From: Shimia thalassica
Lineage (GTDB): Bacteria; Pseudomonadota; Alphaproteobacteria; Rhodobacterales; Rhodobacteraceae
Direction: 5' to 3'
Assembly: GCF_001458215.1 (NCBI RefSeq)
Contig: NZ_CYTW01000001.1
Coordinates: 930,001 to 994,000, forward strand
DNA: 64,000 bases
The position numbers were made by a program, and so were the translations under genes. The notes below the pieces were generated by a model. It was given only the letters and a program-made list of their open reading frames with translations. It had not been told where the DNA came from and did not search any database. Shown in pieces: positions 8,592 to 16,763 of this stretch (its first letter is position 1; the number at the start of each line of letters is the position of its first letter).

Positions 8592-9725
8592 ATGATCGCA
8601 TCATGGAGATTTTCTGCACTGGCAGATCGGCACCGCGCCATGGGCTCCACCCTTGAAGACTGGAGCGGAATGGGCACTGCCTGGACCTATGACAAGGATC
8701 AGACCGAAGAATACTTGGCGATCCGCACCAAGGCAGGTGTCATGGATGTATCGGGCCTCAAGAAAGTGCACCTCATGGGCCCTCACGCCCAATACGTGAT
8801 CGACAAGGCCACTACACGCGATATCGAAAAGCTGAAACCTGGCCGGTCCACTTATGCGACCATGCTGAACGACGACGGCAAATTTGTGGACGATTGCGTG
8901 ATCTACCGCATGGGGCCGCACAGCTTTATGGTTGTTCACGGATCGGGTGCGGGCCACGAACAGCTGAGCATGTACGCCGCTGGCCGCAATGTTTCGATGA
9001 TTTTTGACGACGACCTGCACGACATTTCCCTGCAGGGACCACTTGCCGTGGATTTCCTTGAAAAACACGTGCCCGGCATCCGTGATGTGATCTATTTCAG
9101 CCACATCCAGACAACCCTGTTTGGCAAACCCGTCATGATTTCGCGCACCGGGTACACCGGCGAACGCGGATATGAAATTTTCTGCCGTCGTCAGGATGCT
9201 GTCGAAATCTGGGATACGATTGTCGCCGAGGGCGGCGAAATGGGTATCATTCCGACACGTTTCACAACACTCGATCTGTTGCGGGCCGAAAGCTATTTGC
9301 TGTTCTTCCCTTATGACAACTCCGAGATGTATCCGTTCGAAAACGAGGGGCCGGGCGACACGCTTTGGGAACTTGGTCTCGACTTTACCGTGTCCAAAGG
9401 CAAAACCGGTTTCCGCGGCGCGGAAGAGCACTATCGCCTTGAAGGCAAAGAACGTTTCAAGATCTACGGCGTCAAACTGGAAGGCACCGAACCTGCGGGC
9501 GAAGGCGTGCCTTTGCTGAAGGACGGCGAACCTGTCGGCATCGTCACGGTCGGAATGTACTCGCCTCTGAACGAACACAACGTCGGCATTGCGCGCATGC
9601 CGGTGGATTGCGCAGTCGAGGGAACACCACTCACGGTTCAAAACCCCGACGGCGAAATCGCCGCCATCGCGCATCCCATGCCCTTCTACGACGTTGATAA
9701 GAAGCGTCGCACAGTCAAAGGCTGA
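8592..9725 (+). CDS. dmmD: GcvT-family tetrahydrofolate-dependent protein of the dimethylamine monooxygenase cluster
   Basis: This 377-aa protein has AAGGA 8 bp before its ATG. It belongs to the GcvT/T-protein fold: an early DVSGLKKVHLMGP segment, the RTGYTGERGYEIFC motif and LDLLRAESYLLFF, which line the folate pocket. Related enzymes include DMSP demethylase DmdA, and a search on this gene alone could return that name. The three dmm genes downstream make DmmD the better call. The expected role is to bind THF and capture the formaldehyde released from dimethylamine as 5,10-methylene-THF. The symbol follows the dmmDABC naming used for marine roseobacters. Confidence 0.8.
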   Translation: MIASWRFSALADRHRAMGSTLEDWSGMGTAWTYDKDQTEEYLAIRTKAGVMDVSGLKKVHLMGPHAQYVIDKATTRDIEKLKPGRSTYATMLNDDGKFVDDCVIYRMGPHSFMVVHGSGAGHEQLSMYAAGRNVSMIFDDDLHDISLQGPLAVDFLEKHVPGIRDVIYFSHIQTTLFGKPVMISRTGYTGERGYEIFCRRQDAVEIWDTIVAEGGEMGIIPTRFTTLDLLRAESYLLFFPYDNSEMYPFENEGPGDTLWELGLDFTVSKGKTGFRGAEEHYRLEGKERFKIYGVKLEGTEPAGEGVPLLKDGEPVGIVTVGMYSPLNEHNVGIARMPVDCAVEGTPLTVQNPDGEIAAIAHPMPFYDVDKKRRTVKG

Positions 9726-9785
9726 ACCACGCATTCTTCGGGCGGGGCGAGGGTCCCGCCCTTTGAGAGCAATAGGAAAGACGCC

Positions 9786-10388
9786 ATGTCGAATACCCAA
9801 TTTACCCCCTCAATTACCAGCCGTCCGGTCTATCCGGGGCTGACCTCGCTGGGCAATGTACCGGCCATCATGATTGCGGATGCTTCTGGTCAGGAAGCCC
9901 TGAAAGAACTGGCCGCTGCGGATTCCTCGGTCATGGATCAGGCGCATGTGTTGTTGGTGACAACGTCGCCAGCTTTGGCCGACAAATTGCAGGATCTGCG
10001 CCCCGCTTCGATTGAAACAGTGTCTGATCTGGATGCGGCTGTCCCTTCGTTTGAACGGTTGCTCAGCACGGCCAAAATGGGCACCCAGCTCTATCTGGCG
10101 GGGTCCGAGGGCCTGATCGGCTTTTTCTCGGCCCGTGCCCTTGGCAGCGGATTGCCCCAAGAGGCGATCCAGTCCGAACACCGCGGCCCGATCTCGCGCC
10201 GCATGCAATGTGTGCATTGCAAGGGTGTGACCGAAGACGTCACCACGGACCCGTTCACCTGTTCCCATTGCGGGCTCACATTGTTTGTGCGCGATCACTT
10301 TTCACGACGCCTTGGTGTGTTCCAAGGGGTGTGTGTGGATGCCGAAGTCCCGGGTGAAGTGCCCGAAACAGAGGAGATTCAGCCATGA
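9786..10388 (+). CDS. dmmA: Dimethylamine monooxygenase subunit DmmA
   Basis: This 200-aa protein has a variable alpha/beta N-terminal part (residues 15-120) and a C-terminal zinc-ribbon-like element, CVHCKG then CSHCGL, with two CxxC pairs about 18 residues apart (near 138-160). That layout matches DmmA-like proteins, a small subunit of the haem-dependent dimethylamine monooxygenase. The start has GGAAAG upstream and the stop overlaps the start of dmmB by 4 bp, so the two are translationally coupled. Assignment depends on neighbours as well as on the Cys pattern. Confidence 0.8.
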   Translation: MSNTQFTPSITSRPVYPGLTSLGNVPAIMIADASGQEALKELAAADSSVMDQAHVLLVTTSPALADKLQDLRPASIETVSDLDAAVPSFERLLSTAKMGTQLYLAGSEGLIGFFSARALGSGLPQEAIQSEHRGPISRRMQCVHCKGVTEDVTTDPFTCSHCGLTLFVRDHFSRRLGVFQGVCVDAEVPGEVPETEEIQP

Positions 10389-11335
10389 TTTCCAAACTGA
10401 ACCTCAAAGTCGTAGAAATCGAAGACCTGTCCCCATTGGTCAAGCGGTTCCGCTTTGAAGATCCCGACAAAGCGGCGCTGCCTGTGTTTTCAGGCGGCGC
10501 TCACGTCAGCGTTGAAATGCCCGATGGCGAGATGCTGCGCCATAATTCCTATTCCTTGATCTCCGACCCTTATGACGCGACCGGTTATGAAATTGCGGTG
10601 CGACGTGAAGATCAGGGGCGTGGCGGGTCCAAATTTATGCACGAAAAGGTGGCCGTCGGCGACATTTTGAAACTGTCGATGCCGGCCAACCTGTTTCAAT
10701 TGGATCTGCGTGCGAAAAAGCACGTGTTGATTGGCGGTGGTATCGGGATCACGCCTTTCCTGTCCCAAATGCGCCAGCTCGAGATGCATGGACAGGCGTA
10801 TGAGTTGCACTATGCCACGCATTCGCGGGAAGAGGCCGCAGGTCTGGCCCTTTTGCCAGAGGCCGCACACATCCATGTCCATATCTCGGAAGACGGGTCC
10901 CGTATGGATCTTGGCGCCATGCTGGCAGATCAGCCGCTGGGATGCCATGTCTACACCTGTGGTCCGGAAGGTTTGATCGCCGCTGTGGCCGAGCAGGCTG
11001 CAATGCTTGGCTGGCCTGCGACCTCTGTTCATTCCGAGGCCTTTACGGCCCCGCCACCGGGCGCACCATTCGAGGTGACCATCGCCTCGACCGGACAAGT
11101 GGTTCCGGTCGCCGCCAATCAAAGCCTTTTGGAAGCGCTCGAAGCGGCAAGTGTTGTCGTCGATTACTCCTGTCGCGGCGGCGGTTGTGGTCGTTGTGAA
11201 ACCACAGTGACCTCCTGCGACGGTGATATCGAGCACAATGACTTTTGGCTCAGCAAAGAAGAACGCGCCGAAAAGAAAAAGATCATGCCCTGCATGTCCC
11301 GCTTCAAGGGGCTCGCGCTGGTTCTGGATCTCTGA
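10385..11335 (+). CDS. dmmB: Dimethylamine monooxygenase reductase, PDR/VanB-type
   Basis: This 316-aa protein is built like phthalate dioxygenase reductase. A flavin-binding beta-barrel (residues 1-100, HNSYSLISDPYD) comes first. An NAD(P)-binding domain with GGGIGITPFLSQM (about 118-130) and CGPEGLI (about 196-202) follows. The C-terminal plant-type [2Fe-2S] domain has C-x4-C-x2-C in SCRGGGCGRC and a last Cys in MPCMSR. It passes electrons from NAD(P)H to the haem subunit encoded next door. It overlaps dmmA by 4 bp and lies 12 bp before dmmC. Confidence 0.9.
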   Translation: MISKLNLKVVEIEDLSPLVKRFRFEDPDKAALPVFSGGAHVSVEMPDGEMLRHNSYSLISDPYDATGYEIAVRREDQGRGGSKFMHEKVAVGDILKLSMPANLFQLDLRAKKHVLIGGGIGITPFLSQMRQLEMHGQAYELHYATHSREEAAGLALLPEAAHIHVHISEDGSRMDLGAMLADQPLGCHVYTCGPEGLIAAVAEQAAMLGWPATSVHSEAFTAPPPGAPFEVTIASTGQVVPVAANQSLLEALEAASVVVDYSCRGGGCGRCETTVTSCDGDIEHNDFWLSKEERAEKKKIMPCMSRFKGLALVLDL

Positions 11336-11347
11336 GGGAGATGTAAA

Positions 11348-12400
11348 ATGACAATGCAATTCAACGAAGAAACGTTCCGCGGCGATTACACCTATTTCAA
11401 TTCGCCCGCTGCGATCCGCCGGTTTCCGTTTCCGTTCGATCAAGACGCCTACATGTATTCGGTCAACATCGAACAGCATCCCGGCGGCCCCGAAGGAAGC
11501 CCTTTCGAGTTCGCGTTTGATGTCGATGAACACTATGTCGCCGAGATGCAGGACCGCGCCATCACCTTGGCAGGCGATCCGATGCGATGCCAATCCTTGC
11601 CGCATATGGAACTGGCGGGCTGGGACCTGCTCGAGGCGATCATGGTGGCCAAAGCGCGCGATTATCCCGATCTGTTCAGCCTCACCATTGATGGTGACAC
11701 ATGGCACTGGATCAACCGCCCGATGGGGATTGACGATACATTTACGTTCCTTGATCCCGCGACATTGCCCTATCCCCCGCTAGAGTACATCACGCGTCAG
11801 GCCCAAGGTGACTTTGCCTTGTTGCACGAACGTGACGGAAACCTGTGGCTTGATGCGGGCATGGTGACATCCCAAGCGGACTGGTCGTTGGATTTTGATG
11901 TCGGGATGAACTTTTTCGAATGGCACGCACCTGTTCCCAAAGCCGGGAAAATGGGTGTGTTCGACAAAGCGTTGAAGTTCCTTCTCGCGATGAACCAGGG
12001 GCAATCCTATCGCCGTCTGAACTGGACCATGACGGTGAACCCGCGCTTGGATACATCGCCCGAGAACTATCACAAATGGGGACCTGAAAAGCGGACTGTC
12101 ACCCCCGAAAACGTGGGCCAGAAACAGTTTGTGCGGGTCGAGTTGCAGACCTTCTGGCGTCTGCCACGCTCAAACGCGCTGGCCTTTCCTATCCGGTGTT
12201 ATCTCGCCAATCTCGAGGACATCTGCACCTATCCAAAATGGGGGCGTCGGTTGCATCGTGTGTTGCGCGATATTGATCCGGATCTCGCCGACTACAAGGG
12301 CTTTGCCGTGAACCAGGAAATCATCGTCAACTACTTGGCCCAATTCGATGATGGTGCGCCAACATCTCCGGGAATCTTTCCCGTTGATCAGGAAGGCTGA
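11348..12400 (+). CDS. dmmC: Haem-dependent oxidative N-demethylase subunit (DUF3445), dimethylamine monooxygenase
   Basis: This 350-aa protein is the catalytic haem-binding subunit type of dimethylamine monooxygenase, which turns dimethylamine plus O2 into methylamine and formaldehyde. Family features visible are an aromatic-rich N-terminus, a mid-protein WHWINRPMG segment, SYRRLNWTMTVNP, and the late QTFWRLPRSNALAFPIRCYLANLED run, which corresponds to the conserved R-x-TFxRLPxTGAxxFxI block of DUF3445. It lies directly behind the reductase gene. The haem ligand could not be fixed from sequence reading alone. Confidence 0.85.
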   Translation: MTMQFNEETFRGDYTYFNSPAAIRRFPFPFDQDAYMYSVNIEQHPGGPEGSPFEFAFDVDEHYVAEMQDRAITLAGDPMRCQSLPHMELAGWDLLEAIMVAKARDYPDLFSLTIDGDTWHWINRPMGIDDTFTFLDPATLPYPPLEYITRQAQGDFALLHERDGNLWLDAGMVTSQADWSLDFDVGMNFFEWHAPVPKAGKMGVFDKALKFLLAMNQGQSYRRLNWTMTVNPRLDTSPENYHKWGPEKRTVTPENVGQKQFVRVELQTFWRLPRSNALAFPIRCYLANLEDICTYPKWGRRLHRVLRDIDPDLADYKGFAVNQEIIVNYLAQFDDGAPTSPGIFPVDQEG

Positions 12401-12406
12401 CCAACT

Positions 12407-12721
12407 ATGCCATGGATTATCTTGTTTGTTGCGGGTGTGCTTGAGGTGATTTGGGCCACCGCGATGAAATCATCCAATGGCTTCACAATTCTTGTGCCAA
12501 GCGTGGTGACTGTCGTGACCATGCTTGGCTCGTTTTTTCTACTGTCGATCGCCATGCGCAGCTTGCCTTTGGGGACGTCGTATATGGTATGGACGGGCAT
12601 CGGGGCTGTCGGGGCCTTTATTGCAGGCATCATTCTGCATGGTGAGGCCGTTACCGCGCAACGCATGGCCGCCGCGGGCATGATCATTCTGGGCATGCTC
12701 ATGATGAAAAGCGCGAGCTGA
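12407..12721 (+). CDS. SMR-family exporter, Gdx/SugE type
   Basis: This 104-aa inner-membrane protein has four helices. The essential Glu is E13 in AGVLEVIWA, with W16. The segment SLPLGTSYMVWTGIGAVGA is the hallmark of the SugE/Gdx branch, guanidinium exporters that also take some small cations, rather than the polyaromatic-cation EmrE branch. It starts 6 bp after dmmC, so it is almost certainly in the dmm operon. It might rid the cell of amine or guanidinium by-products; this is inference from position. Confidence 0.88.
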   Translation: MPWIILFVAGVLEVIWATAMKSSNGFTILVPSVVTVVTMLGSFFLLSIAMRSLPLGTSYMVWTGIGAVGAFIAGIILHGEAVTAQRMAAAGMIILGMLMMKSAS

Positions 12722-12900
12722 CCTGCAACGCGCTTGGCCCCAGTTGAGGGCCCGATTGGGCATCACTGAAAGCCGTGAATTTCCTGTTGGTCTTTTGGAT
12801 CAGTGTAATACGATTGCGCGGAACATGCTCAATCGGTTGCATGTTGAGTCGTGGATGCCACGTCTGCATTTTTCCAATAGGTCCCGCTGGGAGACACAGC

Positions 12901-14385
12901 ATGACATTCAAACACACCCTTGCGTTTTTGATGACGCTAAGCGTGACCTCAGCCACAGCAGAAGAGTTGCCGCAAGCAGGGAATGCATGGTTCAAAGCCG
13001 CGCAGGACACGTTGGCCGAGACCCTGAAGCAACAACCCAACACCGACACCGCGAAGAACGTGATTATCCTGATCTCTGATGGAAACGGGGTCGGGTCGAA
13101 CTATGCCACGCGTCTTTATTCGGGACAGCTGGAGGGCGGATATGGCGATGACTATGTACAGCCGTTTGAAACCTTCCCCAACCTTGCCTTGGTGAAAACG
13201 TATAACGTCAATGCCCAGACACCCGATTCAGCTGGGACGGGCACGGCAATCATGACTGGTATCAAGACCAATTCGGGGGTGCTTGGGGTCAACGAAAATG
13301 TCAGGCGCGGCGATTGCACCACCATTGTGGGCAATGAGGTCGCGACACTCAATGAAGTCATGACCGATATGGGCAAGGCCACCGGAGTTGTCTCGACAGC
13401 GCGTTTGACGCACGCAACACCAGCCTCTGGGTACGCGCATACGGTTGACCGCAGATTTGAATACAAGCTGCCCGAAGGGTGCACGCAGCAAGCCGACATC
13501 GCGACACAGTTGATTGATGCTATGGAAGCCGGCACCATTGATATCGCTTTGGGCGGGGGGCGTCGTAACTTTATCGGCAAAGACATCACGGACGAAGAGG
13601 GCAGAAAGGGCAAGCGCGCCAAAGGTGAAAACCTGATCGCGCGGGCCGAGCGTTTGGGCGTTCAATATGTCTGGGATGACATGGGCATGGCATTGGCCAA
13701 GACGGACGGCACCCCGGTGCTCGGGTTGTTTGAAAGATCACACATGATGTATGAGACTGAGCGAACCGGAGAGCCGTCCTTGGCCGAGATGACCGCGTTT
13801 GCGATCAAAGCGCTGTCTGCCAAAGGTGGAGATCAGGGCTTCTTTCTACAGGTCGAAGCCGGACGCGTGGACCACGCCAGCCATGCAAGCAATGCCGCGC
13901 GCATGGTTGCAGATGGCAAGGCCTTTGCGGATGCCGTGGCAATGGCGGATGCGCTGACCGATGATGGCGATACGTTGATTGTTGTGACGGCTGATCATGA
14001 ACATGCGGTCGCTTTTAACGGATACTGTGGGCGGGGAACAAATATCCTTGGTCTTTGTATGGAGATTGACGATGCGGGCGTTGAACACACCGGCGAACCT
14101 GCACTGGCCAAAGATGGAAAGCCTTATACGGTTATCGGGTATCTGAATGGTCCGGGCAGCATTCTTCGAAAAGACAGAAACTGGAACGGAGGGCGCCCCG
14201 ACCTGACGCAGGAAGAAGCCTTGGATATTGATAACGTGCAACAGGCGTTGATACCGCGCTCCTCTGAAACCCATTCGGGGGAAGATGTTGCAGTTTATGC
14301 CAAGGGCCCGTGGGCGCATCTGTTAGAGGGAACGCTCGAGCAGAACGTGATTTTTCATGTGATGTACCATGCTGCAACGCAATAG
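12901..14385 (+). CDS. phoA: Periplasmic alkaline phosphatase (PhoA family)
   Basis: This 494-aa protein starts at ATG 12901 (GGGAG upstream), which gives a clean Sec signal peptide (MTFKHTLAFLMTLSVTSATA). The upstream open frame to 12775 is not used. Active-site features are ILISDGNGVG (metal Asp), nucleophile S110 in TPDSAGTGTAIMTG, VEAGRVDHASHASN (metal Glu, Asp, His), TADHEHA and ETHSGEDVAVYAKGP (last metal His). It would release phosphate from phosphomonoesters in the periplasm. No Pho box was recognised in the 179-bp gap upstream, so phosphate control is assumed, not seen. Confidence 0.92.
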   Translation: MTFKHTLAFLMTLSVTSATAEELPQAGNAWFKAAQDTLAETLKQQPNTDTAKNVIILISDGNGVGSNYATRLYSGQLEGGYGDDYVQPFETFPNLALVKTYNVNAQTPDSAGTGTAIMTGIKTNSGVLGVNENVRRGDCTTIVGNEVATLNEVMTDMGKATGVVSTARLTHATPASGYAHTVDRRFEYKLPEGCTQQADIATQLIDAMEAGTIDIALGGGRRNFIGKDITDEEGRKGKRAKGENLIARAERLGVQYVWDDMGMALAKTDGTPVLGLFERSHMMYETERTGEPSLAEMTAFAIKALSAKGGDQGFFLQVEAGRVDHASHASNAARMVADGKAFADAVAMADALTDDGDTLIVVTADHEHAVAFNGYCGRGTNILGLCMEIDDAGVEHTGEPALAKDGKPYTVIGYLNGPGSILRKDRNWNGGRPDLTQEEALDIDNVQQALIPRSSETHSGEDVAVYAKGPWAHLLEGTLEQNVIFHVMYHAATQ

Positions 14386-14457
14386 ATGCGATCCCCTTTT
14401 GCGGGTCCAAGGTTGGGTGGCGAAGGCCTGTGGCACTGCAAGTCAAAAGGTGGCGCC

Positions 14458-14931
14458 ATGAAACGACGGGAGTTTCTGCTTAATTCCGGTGGATTTGCGG
14501 CCTGCGTCCCAACCGTCGGGTGGGCGGACACTTCGCCGGTTCCGAAACTGGAAGCGTTCCAATCAAAGATGAAACATGGCGCGTTTCGCATTCGGGACCT
14601 TTATAACCGTGATCAGAGTTTTTCGGATCTTGCGCTGGCGTGTGAGGGGCAACGCGTTACGTTTCGGGGATACATGACGCCGCCGATCAAAGAAGAGCTG
14701 GCGTTTTTTGTCCTGACCAATATTCCCATGGCCGTTTGTCCGTTTTGCGAACCTGATCTGGACTGGCCGAACGACATTCTGCCGATTTATACCAACCGGA
14801 TCGTTTGGCCCTTGCCCTTTAACGTGCGGATCACGGCAACGGGCGTGTTTGCAACCGGCGCTTTTACGGATGAAGAAACGGGTTTCTACAGTCTCGCTCG
14901 TCTGGTGGATGCGACGTATCGAGAAGGGTAA
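14458..14931 (+). CDS. Small exported protein of unknown function, Tat-type leader
   Basis: This 157-aa protein starts at ATG 14458 with AAAAGG upstream. The N-terminus MKRREFLLNSGGF has a twin-arginine-like motif followed by a short hydrophobic stretch and a probable cleavage after WADT. The mature part has GQRVTFRGYMTPP, then a Cys pair CPFC in NIPMAVCPFCEPD, and a beta-rich C-terminus. It resembles small OB/beta-barrel exported proteins of the DUF3299 kind, but without the usual CIHVPPPP motif, so no family is claimed. It is 72 bp after the phosphatase and may share its transcript. Confidence 0.7.
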   Translation: MKRREFLLNSGGFAACVPTVGWADTSPVPKLEAFQSKMKHGAFRIRDLYNRDQSFSDLALACEGQRVTFRGYMTPPIKEELAFFVLTNIPMAVCPFCEPDLDWPNDILPIYTNRIVWPLPFNVRITATGVFATGAFTDEETGFYSLARLVDATYREG

Positions 14932-15416
14932 TGCGCTTGATAAGTCGTTATTCCCTTGCGGACTGACACATGCGCTTGAGGTTGTTTGATACATTGATGC
15001 GCCCCGCGCGGTCTGTTGCTGGGATTGGTTTTGGGGCGGGTTTTGTTTTCAAGACCTGATTGGACAGCCAGGGCAAAGCCTCAGGCTAGGTCCAAACCAA
15101 GAAAATTCACGAAATTTGCAAAAAACTCCGACGGAAAACGCCAACTCGACCGTCTAATATGGGTGTGGGTTTGTCTTTTGGCGGCCTTGGGTGAAGTGGC
15201 ATATCCTGACGTGGAGTTTGAACAGCAAAAACAGGCCGGTAAGGGTGCGGCGCTTGGGCCTGCCTGCGGGACGGATTGCGCTGTTCTTCTTTGATCAGAG
15301 GATTATGGTCTTAGCATCCTCAGTTTGCTGCGACCCCCTGCAAACCACGGTCTGCATTGACGCTCGCACATTGAAACAAAAGCCGTGTAAAGCGGTGAAG
15401 CAACGGAATTTGAAGT
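14932..15416 (+). other. Intergenic region before the RND efflux genes
   Basis: In 485 bp I see no supported gene. An open frame of 92 codons at 15016-15294 has no ribosome site, no recognisable motif and an Arg/Lys-rich composition typical of chance frames. A weak hairpin (GAGGAT / ATCCTC) lies at 15298-15321. The promoter of the efflux operon is presumably in the right half. Confidence 0.45.
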
Positions 15417-16763
15417 ATGAACCTGCGCCCCCTTATGATCGTTCCTCCGATTGCAATTGCGATTGGCGTGTTTATCACCATGAACCGTGAGGCGCCGGAC
15501 ACGGGTGGCGCACCCGAGGAACGGGCCGTCGCAGTGCGCGTTCAAACCATAGAACCCACAGAGGTGACAGGCACCGCAATCGGTTATGGGCGCGCAGAAG
15601 CCGTCCGAAACTGGTCCGCCGTCGCAGAAGTGCAGGGGCGCATCACCTTTATGCACGAGGGGCATGCCGTCGGCAGCATTGTCGACGAAGGGACGGTTCT
15701 GATCGAAATTGACACGACCGACTATGAATTGGCGCGCAAAAAAGCACTGGCCAACATCGCGGCGGTCGAGGCGCAAATTGCCGAATTGGAGCAAGAAGAA
15801 GCAAACTCAATCGCCATGCTGGAAGTGGAAGAGCGTATTCTTGGCGTTGCAGAAGATGAATTTGACCGGATTGTAAGTCTGGTTGAACGGGGCGCATCCA
15901 GCCAGTCGGTGCTGGATGGGTCGCGGCGGGCCATGCTGGCACAAACCGTGTCTGTCGCCAGTCTGCGCAACGCCATTTCGCTTTTCCCGTCCAAGCGTCA
16001 ATCTCTTGAGGCCACGATGTCGTTGCGCCAGTCCGAGATTGCAGAGGCGGAGCGGTCAATCGAAAAAGCCAAGATTGTTGCCCCGTTTCGCGGGCGCGTC
16101 TCAGAGGCAAATGTAGAAGCCGGCCAATATGTGCGTGTCGGCGACCGGTTGATGAGCGTCGATGACGTCTCGGCAGTGGAAATTACCGCCGAAGTCCAGC
16201 CCTCGGAATTCGGGCCGATGATTTCACTGGCGTTCAAAGGAGAGCTGGAGCCTGACGAAAACATCGACACGTCACAGGCTGTTACGTTGCTCACCCGTGC
16301 AGGCGTCACGGCCGAGGTTGCCATGGCGCAATCCGGCTTTCAGGCGACGTGGCCTGCCGAACTTGTCAGAACGCGGGGCACGCTGGATGCAGACACAGGT
16401 GCGCTTGGCGTGGTGGTGCGGGTGAATGATCCACTGGTCAGCGTCCGTCCGATCAACCGTCCGCCTTTGAATTCCGGAACCTTTGTTGCGGTGCGGTTCA
16501 CGACCGGACCACGCGCCGGTGTGATTGTTATTCCCAGAACGGCTGTGCGCTATGACGATGACGGGGTTCCGTTTGTTTATACTGCCGACAATGAAAACCG
16601 GCTCACGGTGACGCGGATCAAGGCGGGTCCTGTTCTCGGGGCGGATGTCGTTATCCAAGAGGGGCTGAGCGGAGGCGAGACGCTGGTCCTGTCTTTGCCG
16701 CGTCCGCCGGTTCCGGGCATGAAGCTTGCGCTGATTTCGCAAGAGGACGTCCAGAATGATTGA
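15417..16763 (+). CDS. RND efflux periplasmic adaptor (HlyD/MFP family)
   Basis: This 448-aa protein has an N-terminal membrane anchor or signal (residues 5-21, PLMIVPPIAIAIGVFI). A first lipoyl half (residues 65-105, GRITFMHEGHAVGSIVDEGTVL) is followed by a long coiled-coil hairpin (about 105-215, AVEAQIAELEQEEANS...). The second lipoyl half holds KIVAPFRGRVSEANVEAGQYV. Beta-barrel and membrane-proximal domains complete the fold. It links the inner-membrane pump encoded by the next gene to an outer-membrane channel, which is not encoded here. The stop overlaps the permease start by 8 bp. Confidence 0.9.
   Translation: MNLRPLMIVPPIAIAIGVFITMNREAPDTGGAPEERAVAVRVQTIEPTEVTGTAIGYGRAEAVRNWSAVAEVQGRITFMHEGHAVGSIVDEGTVLIEIDTTDYELARKKALANIAAVEAQIAELEQEEANSIAMLEVEERILGVAEDEFDRIVSLVERGASSQSVLDGSRRAMLAQTVSVASLRNAISLFPSKRQSLEATMSLRQSEIAEAERSIEKAKIVAPFRGRVSEANVEAGQYVRVGDRLMSVDDVSAVEITAEVQPSEFGPMISLAFKGELEPDENIDTSQAVTLLTRAGVTAEVAMAQSGFQATWPAELVRTRGTLDADTGALGVVVRVNDPLVSVRPINRPPLNSGTFVAVRFTTGPRAGVIVIPRTAVRYDDDGVPFVYTADNENRLTVTRIKAGPVLGADVVIQEGLSGGETLVLSLPRPPVPGMKLALISQEDVQND

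Noticed and set aside
8592-9725. DMSP demethylase (dmdA) as identity of the GcvT-like gene
   Set aside because: The fold is the same, but the gene is followed directly by dmmABC; sequence reading alone gives no residue that favours DMSP over the dmmD role.
12736-12752. Possible terminator after the SMR gene
   Set aside because: Only five stem pairs and no T tract follow.
15016-15294. A 92-codon frame before the RND adaptor
   Set aside because: No ribosome site and Arg/Lys-rich, low-complexity translation; it lies in a probable promoter region.
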